From Agapanthus africanus (Eukaryota; Streptophyta; Magnoliopsida; Asparagales; Amaryllidaceae), in assembly GCA_030015575.1 (NCBI GenBank), contig CM057337.1:374875582-374939581 (forward strand): 64,000 bases of DNA. The letters are read 5' to 3'. The notes under the pieces are model-generated. The model saw only the letters and a program-made list of their open reading frames with translations, was not told where the DNA came from and searched no databases. This document shows positions 57,211 through 64,000 of the stretch, in pieces (position 1 is the stretch's first letter; every line of letters starts with the position of its first letter). A program made the position numbers and the translations under genes.

Positions 57211-58074
57211 CTAAGAAACAAAAACCTTTTGTTCCTCAGCGGAATAGAAAAGATACCCCCTGGAGTTCCTTGAGTATCCCATAAACTTACACTGTACTGA
57301 ACGTGCCTCGAGCTTGTCCGCATGCTGCTTTCTTACAAAAGCTGGACATCCCCATACCTTAAGATACTTAAGACAGGGTTTCTTCCCAGTCCACATCTGA
57401 TATGGGGTGGTAGGCACATTCTTGGTGGGAGCCTTGTTCAAGAGATACGCAGCTGCTTCTAGTGCATATCCCCAGAATGATCGCGGTAACTCAGCGTTAC
57501 TTATCATGGACCGTACCATATCCAATAGGGTCCGGTTCCGTCTCTCCGATACACCGTTATGTTGCGGAGTGTATGGAGGAGTAAGCTGAGAGAGAATTCC
57601 ATTCTCTTTTAAGTAATTCAGGAATTCGGCACTTAAGTATTCTCCACCTCGATCCGATCTTAGAATCTTGATACTTTTGCCGGTCTGTTTTTCTACTTCA
57701 TTCTTATATTCCTGGAACTTTCCAAAGGCTTCGGACTTATGTTTCATTAAGAAGACATAACCGTACCTTGAAAAGTCATCCGTAAAAGTGATGAAGTAAG
57801 AATAACCGCTTCGCGCATGCATAGACATTGGACCGCACACGTCGCTGTGTACGAGTCCCAAGAGCTCGCTCGCTCTTACTCCGTGTCCAGTGAACGGAGT
57901 CTTTGTCATCTTTCCTTTGAGACAGGATTGACAAGTGGCATACGATTGATAATCGAACGGATTCAAATATCCTTCTGTATGTAACTTCGTCAACCTTCTC
58001 TCATTGATGTGACCCAGTCTATAATGCCATAAGAAGGTCTGATTTATTTCCGGAGACTTTCTTTTGTGTGTATT
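57211..58074 (-). pseudogene. Angela-C pol: integrase
   Basis: In frame between TAG 58075-58077 and TAG 57211-57213. It starts NTHKRKSPEINQTFLWHYRLGHIN (zinc region, H-H), CQSCLKGKMTKTPFTGHGV (C-C), then the DDE core: VHSDVCGPMS, RSDRGGEYLSAEF, HNGVSERRNRTLLDM, and the C-terminal CKFMGYSRNSRGYLFY. The stop at 57211 replaces Gln of VFVAQHATF (Angela-B), a C-to-T change. The integrase joins cDNA into the genome. Confidence 0.92.
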
Positions 58075-59343
58075 CTAGACGTTGAAAATCTGTGGTTGGT
58101 TTAATACGTATATACCATTACTCAATGTACCTGACCCAATCAAAACTTGATTAAGGTGAATGTTTACAACATTACTTACAAACGCAAATTTATAACCTTC
58201 TTTAGAAACTAAAGATACAGAAATGATATTACAAGTTGCGTTGGGTACAAAAAAGCAATTACGCAAAACCAAAACATGTCCATCTGACATTCCCAGGTGA
58301 TAGTCCCCCACGGCTTTAGCATCCATGCTAGCTCCGTTTGCAACTCTGAGGGTCATGTCACCTGCCTTCAAAACCCTACGGTTTCTCAACGTCTGCAAAG
58401 AATTACAGATATGAGATCCTGATCCGGTATCCAATACCCAGGAAGTAGAGTTTATTGAAAGACAGTTTTCAATAACATACACACCTGAAGCTGAAGCTGC
58501 AACCTGCTTTAATTCCTGTGTTCTGGCCTTCCAGGCCCTGCAATCATTCTTCCAGTGTCCTTTCTTATGACAATAGAAGCATTCTTCCTTATCCACAAGC
58601 TTCCCCGCTTTCTTTGTTGCTTTAGCTTTTCCCTTCGTATCCACTTTACTAACACCGCCCCTTGGTTTGGCGGGGGCTTTCTTCTTCTTTCCCTTGGCTT
58701 TTGCCTTGGACCTAGAAGATGATCCTCCTACAAACAAAGTAGATGTTTCCCTACTTTTCTGTAGGGTGCCCTCTGCGCTCCTCAGCATGTTGAGGAGCTC
58801 TGAAAGTTCAACCTCTTTTTCTTGTAAGTTGAAGTTCAGTATAAACTGGGCGTAAGTGGAAGGAAGGGACTGGAGAACTAAGTCCGTATAGAGCTCACTC
58901 TCCAATGTGGTCCCTAGGTCTGCGAGCTCCTCAATGTAGCCGATCATCTTTAGCACGTGCTCTGCTACTGATGATCCGACGGCCATCCTTGCCGAAAATA
59001 ACTTTTTCGACGCTTCGTATCTTGCGATACGAGATTGCTCTCCATACAGTTCTTTTGTATGAAGAAATATGGATTCCAAGTCCATATTCTCGTGCCTCCT
59101 CTGATGTTCATTGTCCATAGAGGCAAGTACGAGGCATTTGGCCTTCGCGCTATCAATCTCCCAAGTCTTACGGATTTCCTTATCCGCGACGCTGGAAGTG
59201 GGACCAGGGACAGGGGGAGCTTTGGTGGTAAGAAGATACCCCAGCTTGTCGTAAGTGATTGCCATTTTGACATTCCTGAGCCAATCTTTGTAGTTTGGCC
59301 CTGTCAGTATGTTTTTATCTAGAAGTAACTTAAGTCCAGTCAT
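58075..59343 (-). CDS. gag: Angela-C Gag and protease (ends at premature TAG)
   Basis: The frame is open from 59361, but the best start is ATG at 59343 (MTGLKLLLDKNILTGPNYKDW), which aligns with the Angela-A gag start. Gag of the copia type (UBN2-like: RYEASKKLFSARM, HVLKMIGYIEELADLG, LPSTYAQFILNF), a Lys-rich basic tract, CCHC knuckle CFYCHKKGHWKNDC near residue 260, then protease with SWVLDTGSGSHICN near residue 309 and the beginning of the GAG-pre-integrase block (VLIGSGTLSNGIYVLNQ). It ends at TAG 58075-58077; the frame continues into integrase. This is the only nearly full copia Gag in the window, and a candidate helper type for gag-less relatives such as Angela-A. Confidence 0.92.
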   Translation of the reverse strand: MTGLKLLLDKNILTGPNYKDWLRNVKMAITYDKLGYLLTTKAPPVPGPTSSVADKEIRKTWEIDSAKAKCLVLASMDNEHQRRHENMDLESIFLHTKELYGEQSRIARYEASKKLFSARMAVGSSVAEHVLKMIGYIEELADLGTTLESELYTDLVLQSLPSTYAQFILNFNLQEKEVELSELLNMLRSAEGTLQKSRETSTLFVGGSSSRSKAKAKGKKKKAPAKPRGGVSKVDTKGKAKATKKAGKLVDKEECFYCHKKGHWKNDCRAWKARTQELKQVAASASGVYVIENCLSINSTSWVLDTGSGSHICNSLQTLRNRRVLKAGDMTLRVANGASMDAKAVGDYHLGMSDGHVLVLRNCFFVPNATCNIISVSLVSKEGYKFAFVSNVVNIHLNQVLIGSGTLSNGIYVLNQPQIFNV

Positions 59344-59826
59344 GTCGATAGGTCGCTGCAATTAGGAGAGAGAAGAAACACTCAGCATGATGCTCTTGCA
59401 AGTTTAGAGTGGTTTTTAGTTTGTCTAAACAGGATGGCTCCCACTGTTTCTCGAATCCCTCCTCAAACCATAAAGGAGGAATTAGTCGGGATCAATCCCA
59501 CCGCACAATACTTGCTTAACCGTGTGTCGGTACTTTGAGGGAGGTTTTCCAACGCTTTCGCGAAGTTCCTTAATTAAATAACCTCTTTTCCCTAGGGGCG
59601 TAGCCCCGCTAACACCTTTCTAGACACCTACTAGGTTTATAGCATTGATCGATTAGTGTGAAATTTCCCGAGGAGTAGCATATACTCACAGTAGGATCGG
59701 GATCCAAATATCATCGCGTGACGAAACTGAAGGAATCCTACCTGAATCATCACACTCCAAATGGTATGCAAATCTAGCAAGTTTCAGTACTTATGAAACT
59801 CCCGATGAGGATTTTTGCCCCATGCT

Positions 59827-60036
59827 CTTATGACCTTGACGAAGGTCGACAAATCATAAGTCACATGTCAAGTTATTCCCGTCATTATCCAGGTTAATTT
59901 GAATCCACCCGTATGTACCCTTGACGAAGGTCAACAAGGTAATGTGAATGTCCCAAACCAACGCATCTATCTATGCTACATATGAACACCCAACAGCTAC
60001 CAATCACTATGCCTTGACGAAGGTCAACAAACATAG
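59827..60036 (-). other. Leader three-hairpin array (Angela-C)
   Basis: Units 59827-59860 (outer CTTATGA/TCATAAG), 59915-59941 (TACC/GGTA) and 60007-60036 (CTATG/CATAG), each around TTGAC-GAAG-GTCAA (GTCGA in unit 1). Linkers CC and CAAA match those in Angela-A. Centre-to-centre spacing is about 85-94 nt. Confidence 0.7.
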
Positions 60037-60139
60037 CTTGAATACTATTGAATATTCATACGAAACGACGGAGGGCTACGAATGGTTTTGGCTAAACCGT
60101 GAACGTAGTGAACTTGATATAGTCGATGGAACGAGATAG

Positions 60140-60176
60140 CTTTTAAAAGGAGTGGCTCAAGCTCCGCATTTAAAAG
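60140..60176 (-). other. Leader hairpin CTTTTAAA/TTTAAAAG
   Basis: CTTTTAAA 60140-60147 pairs with TTTAAAAG 60169-60176, with an inner GGAG/CTCC pair. No clear counterpart was found in Angela-A. Confidence 0.55.
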
Positions 60177-60240
60177 TTGATTTTGAAAAGAACCGAGTGG
60201 TTTTTCGAAAGTGTTCCAACGACTTTAGCTTAGTTTATTA

Positions 60241-60300
60241 TCTTGCATTAGTTCTTTTAATGCGTGATATTCTTGCATTATTTCTTTTAATGCGTCCCAT
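60241..60300 (-). repeat. 30-bp tandem repeat, two copies, each a GCATTA/TAATGC hairpin
   Basis: 60241-60270 and 60271-60300 share TCTTGCATTA...TTCTTTTAATGCGT with few differences. Each folds GCATTA on TAATGC. Angela-A has one hairpin at this place (TTCATTA 10433-10439 with TAATGAA 10447-10453), followed in both elements by TCCCATCATTTAA. Confidence 0.75.
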
Positions 60301-60345
60301 CATTTAATCCTACCATTGCAGAAAACAACCAAAATATGACGTACA

Positions 60346-60446
60346 CTTATGCCATTCGCATTCGCCACGGGGCCCCGTCATTACCCGTTAGGTTACTTAA
60401 CTAACGACAGAGCGGGGGCTAGGCTAGCGCGGCTGTAAAACATAAG
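60346..60446 (-). other. Conserved 101-nt multi-stem leader element (Angela-C)
   Basis: CTTATG 60346-60351 with CATAAG 60441-60446; CATTCGC 60353-60359 facing GCGGCTG 60429-60435 (partly mismatched); CGTTAG 60386-60391 with CTAACG 60401-60406; CCCCG/CGGGG in the middle. The span equals that of 10503-10603. Confidence 0.65.
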
Positions 60447-61180
60447 CAACGCCTAAATAATATCATATATAGATATATATGCAATGATAGACATTTCAGA
60501 TCACAGATGAATACATTGGATATACTAGGAATCCGCAATTCGTACGAGCCTGTAACGAAAAGCAAATTACACGGTCGCGGTGAATAGCCAATACCACACC
60601 CAAGACCCCTACGGGTGCGGCAAACTACCCGCCAAATATCCGAAGCGGAGCAACCTCCCTCAACGACGTGAGTAGGCCACTCGGCACTTCGAGATACCCG
60701 GTAGTTTGTGCACCCCCTCCATGGGTCTATCCTAGGAGCAAAAACAGTAAAAAGAAATTATACAATGACGGCTACAACCCCGACCCGGTTGTGCGGCCAT
60801 ACAAATAATATTACATCAATTTACAAATATACATGAATTGAAAGAAAAGATAAAACTCTCGTCTCACAACCCCCCGGCTATTCACCCGCGACAATCCAAC
60901 ATATTCATATCCACATTCCAGCAACATTACAGATCACAGATTTGTATAACCCCCACTAATCGACATATAGCGATTAGTAGACGTTGAATACAAATATCAC
61001 ATTACAGAAAAACCCATCAGCCAAAGTCTTTTAGAAGTTCGATCAAAAATACGGATTTTCAGGACCCTAAAATAAAATTTTCGTTCTGGAAAATCTGGGT
61101 TGAAAATACATGTACTAAAATTCCCAAAATGCCCTTGCAACTACACTGCAGCAAAGAAACACCAGAGAGGGGCCAAGGAG

Positions 61181-61229
61181 GCCGCGGAACCGCGGCAATA
61201 GAAAGCTATTGCCGCGTTTCCACGGTCGT
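61181..61229. repeat. GC-rich hairpin cassette in Angela-C leader
   Basis: CCGCGGAACCGCGGCAATAG, loop AAAG, then CTATTGCCGCGTTTCCACGG: an 11-bp perfect inner stem extending to about 20 pairs with two or three mismatches. It is about 220 nt from the PBS, as in Angela-A. Confidence 0.75.
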
Positions 61230-61420
61230 TTAGGGGGATCTCTGGGTGATTTTTCTACAGTAGCTTTTAAAAATCCTGAGTCGATTTTTGATGCATGATT
61301 TATGACTTTTACAGAACATAAAAAATCGACAGCAACTTTGAAAAACGGGTTACATTTCGGGACTTTTTCTTTGATCGAACTTCTAGCTACTTTGCTAACA
61401 TGTTAGATAGAGTTTAACTA

Positions 61421-61433
61421 GGCTCTGACACCA
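61421..61433 (-). other. Angela-C primer-binding site
   Basis: Minus strand TGGTGTCAGAGCC, one mismatch from the tRNA-iMet PBS (TGGTATCAGAGCC), one base from the 5' LTR at 61435. Confidence 0.8.
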
Positions 61434-61434
61434 C

Positions 61435-62449
61435 TGTAAGTCCATGCTACCTCTCCCGGTACTTTCGGGCATGCGGAATTTGATAAAAAACGATTTTTAT
61501 AGAGGTGGTAACATGGACTTAAAACCCGGATCTTTGTTAAACTACTAACTAACATCCTAACAAGAGTTTACCTACTCGGTTGGGGGGCTATACCTTTCTT
61601 GAACTCCTTCGTCTTCAACTCCGATGGTGGTCCGGATCGGCTTCTTCCCGTCGTCTCCTTACGCCGAAGATAGATCCACCTGAAAGCTCCAACCTTTGGC
61701 TCCTTCTTCGAACTTTGAAGAAACTAGTTCACTCGGTTTGCTAAACCTTGTGAACTAGAGTGAGTAGAGAAGAGTTTGTATGGGATTTTATCTATGGTTC
61801 TTGGTTCTCAACTCATGAGACAAGTGAACCATAGAATCAAGAGGAGAGAGCAAGAGGAAGAAAGTGAGAGCAAGAGTATGAGAGCTCAAAACAAAGGAGA
61901 GAGAATGAGCAAGTGAGAATGAGCCTCTCTTTTGTCTTTCAACCTCTCATAATCCATAACCATCATCACAAAAATAATAATCAAGTATTGTGTAAAATGG
62001 TTCAAGTCAAAATGGCTAAATCATTTCATGCACTCATTTCTCACAAAAGAAACAAGCAAGTAAAAAGTCTTTGCCATGAAATGATAGCCATAGTCATCAT
62101 GATGGTCAACTAGTCAATCCTAGTCAACCGGTCAACAAAGTCAACAAGTCAACAAAAGTCAACAAGTCAACAACCATGTCACCACAATACTTAATTAATA
62201 TAATTGTTAATCACATATCATATTCTTATTAGGGTTGAGCAAAAAGTCAATGGTCAACTGTCAACGGTCAACAACCCTAATGAGAATCCTCTGCCTCTGT
62301 CTCTCTCCGTCAACTGTGCATACACACCCGCATCCGCGTTCCGAGGAACACGAATACAAACTGGATAAATCCAATCCCAATACGTACACTACGAATCGGC
62401 TTAAACCAAAGCCCGCTAGTGTAAACTGTCCGGACACTGTACGTGCACA
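61435..62449 (-). mobile_element. Angela-C 5' LTR, downstream part
   Basis: 1015 bp matching 41514-42528, with the W-box cluster at 62104-62272. It is interrupted at 62450 by Angela-D; the five bases before (GCACA) are the presumptive TSD. The rest of the LTR lies outside the window. Confidence 0.9.
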
Positions 62450-64000
62450 TGTTGGAGATAGTGCCCTCATAGTCAATTATTGGATCGCAGGTACGTGATT
62501 GCAATGATTGCGGAGGACCTATACCGGTAGGACAGTCTTACTCGAGATGATAGTATGCTATCTGGTTTGCCTTTATCAGTTGTATGCATGTTCAGGTGAC
62601 TGATTACATGTTCCACTTTGATAGAGCCCTTAGGATCTTGCTTTACTACCAACTGTATGATGGCGATCATATACGTGAGAGTTGGGTAGTTTATATGCAT
62701 ATCCTTAATTGTGGTCCCTAGTCGTGGGAGTTTCGAGACAGGGCATCGATACTCCGGAGTAGACTAGTGTATACAGTCGAGACCCCGACGAGGGGCGGTG
62801 GCCGGTCTCACAAGCCACTGGTGTCAGTTGGATCACCTAAGATGTATACAGGTGCTCATTGGGTTATGAGTACACCGGACATGACTCGCCGGGAATCTGC
62901 TAGTTAGTACTATACCTATCGTCAGATAGCAGTTCCCTGGTGACATGTGTACAGGTTAGTTCATCGACCTGAGGTCGTCATTTGTCTCGTGTGAGTTCCC
63001 ACTGTGCTTTGATTTCTACCCTACCACGGCTCAAAGGAGTCGTGCAAACAGGTAGCTTTTGGGTACAGTCCCGAGCCATATGGAGGCACGTGAGCGGATC
63101 GGCAGGGGATTCGTCTCTCCCGGTATTGGGGGCGAGGTCGTGCTGTGTCTAGGAGAGCCATTACACAAAGTCCATGGCCATGGCAGGAGATTTACTAGTA
63201 GGTACTCCAGTAGTATCTCAGGGTGTTATTGGGCTACACTCCGACACGACTTATACTGCTATTGGGGGTCTGACGTTACTAGCCCCCTAGGCGGATATGC
63301 GATACTCATTGACGAACGGACCGGACTGTATATACATTGTCACTGTTAGGCTCAGTAGGGTTTCTGGATGAGTTCGCTCATCAGCCTCCCTTGAGGTCAG
63401 TCCATGGGCAACCGTTACGCATAGCTAGTGCCGCTGACGGTTTGTGGTTAAACCCACTGCCTGGGTACTGACGAGTCATTAGAGTCCCCCACAGACAGTT
63501 TCCCAAGTTCGGGCGAAACGTTGTAGAGGCCGTATGGTTTTATGGAAGGGTTCGGAAAATGCACGTGCGTTTACGCACGTGTTATTTTTCGGGCAGATGA
63601 TACTGGTCGGCTTTGGTTTAAGCCGGATCCGAGTATTATATTGAGTAGATATAATATCTTTGTCTCAGTTGCATTTGTATTCGGTCGTAATACAAATGCG
63701 GGTATATTTATACAGTTTCGGGGTTGTCCTGAAATTCGTTTCAGGATCACTTTTGGAAGTTGCCAGTTTCCAGTTTTCTATCAGCCGTCTTTTAACATTT
63801 GGTTAAAGACGGATTTATCTTTTCTTGGATGAGAGTGAGTCTTGCTTCTAGAAGGTTCTAGATGGTTCTAGAAATTGGTGACAAGGTTAATGACTCATGC
63901 TTTGATTTCAATGAGGTTTTGTTTTCCTTAAGATATTTTATTTTGTGTTCACACATGATATTTGCTTAAGGTTACTCTCCCCTCTCCTACACTCACCTCC
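62450..64000 (+). mobile_element. Angela-D 5' LTR, partial
   Basis: Plus-strand LTR beginning TGTTGGAGATAGTGCCC, resembling the BARE-1/Angela LTR start, and colinear (in reverse complement) with the first 1.5 kb of the Angela-A/C LTRs: AGCCCTTAGGATCTTGC, GGGCATCGATACTCCGG, CTCCCGGTATTGGGGG. The LTR end and the body are beyond the window. Which LTR this is cannot be proven; being the left one of a plus-strand element, it is taken as the 5' LTR. Frames 63059-63349 and 63542-63832 are unsupported. Confidence 0.8.

Larger units (their letters stand above)
59362..61420 (-). other. Angela-C 5' leader
   Basis: 2.1-kb leader with no gene. It aligns with Angela-A 9341-11608 in blocks. Contains: three-hairpin array 59827-60036, hairpin 60140-60176, 30-bp tandem hairpin repeat 60241-60300, 101-nt element 60346-60446, GC-rich hairpin 61181-61229. 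60500-61170 shows only an AGTTTGTGCACC/GGGTCTATCCTAG block shared with Angela-A. Confidence 0.8.
41514..62449 (-). mobile_element. Angela-C: Ty1/copia (Angela lineage), nearly intact, continues beyond Angela-D
   Basis: Inserted in Angela-B just upstream of the protease. Minus-strand order: 5' LTR from 61435 (interrupted by Angela-D at 62450), PBS 61421-61433, leader 59362-61420, gag-pol 59343-55397, PPT 55395-55383, 3' LTR 55382-41514 interrupted by Athila-1. Excluding Athila-1 the 3' LTR is 2140 bp. The shared 1015 bp of the two LTRs (41514-42528, 61435-62449) match with few differences, so insertion is recent. Coding lesions are few: two TAGs and one frameshift. Confidence 0.92.

Overview
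The window looks like plant nuclear DNA: a 64-kb stack of nested LTR retrotransposons. I see no host gene, tRNA gene, rRNA or CRISPR array. The families (Angela-type Ty1/copia, Tekay/Del-type chromovirus, Athila-type Ty3/gypsy) and the very long LTRs point to an angiosperm with a large, repeat-rich genome; the species cannot be named from this sequence. Labels used here: Angela-A, -B, -C, -D; Tekay-1, -2; Athila-1.

Layout, outermost to innermost. Angela-B (minus strand) is the host layer. Its 3' LTR is split between 1-643 and 37801-38280, and its pol runs from 38281 to 41513, where it is cut again. Angela-A (644-37800, minus, TSD ACTGC) sits in that LTR. Tekay-1 (plus, TSD GTACA, LTRs 1991-5673 and 25087-28768) sits in Angela-A's 3' LTR. 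Tekay-2 (minus, 11609-22319) sits in Tekay-1's pol. Angela-C (minus, from 41514 to beyond the right edge) sits in Angela-B's body. Athila-1 (plus, 42680-54403, TSD GACCG, two 1826-bp LTRs) sits in Angela-C's 3' LTR. Angela-D (plus, from 62450) starts inside Angela-C's 5' LTR and leaves the window.

The left half is also rearranged. The Tekay-1 5' LTR is followed not by its own gag-pol but by a second copy of the Angela-A sequence that lies downstream of its 3' LTR. The result is a direct duplication of about 9.6 kb (1991-11608 and 25087-34702). It ends in a nearly homology-free junction at 11608/11609 inside a truncated Tekay-2 LTR, and Tekay-1 gag, protease and the start of RT are lost.

Every coding region is broken by a few stops or frameshifts, yet the LTR pairs are nearly identical, so the insertions are recent. 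Angela-C and Athila-1 are closest to intact. Angela-A lacks almost all of gag and has a decayed pol but fresh LTRs, as expected of an element mobilised in trans. The Angela leaders carry conserved stem-loops, some with paired arm changes between elements, and a GC-rich palindrome cassette that also occurs in the Athila-1 LTRs. These are the most interesting signals in the window.
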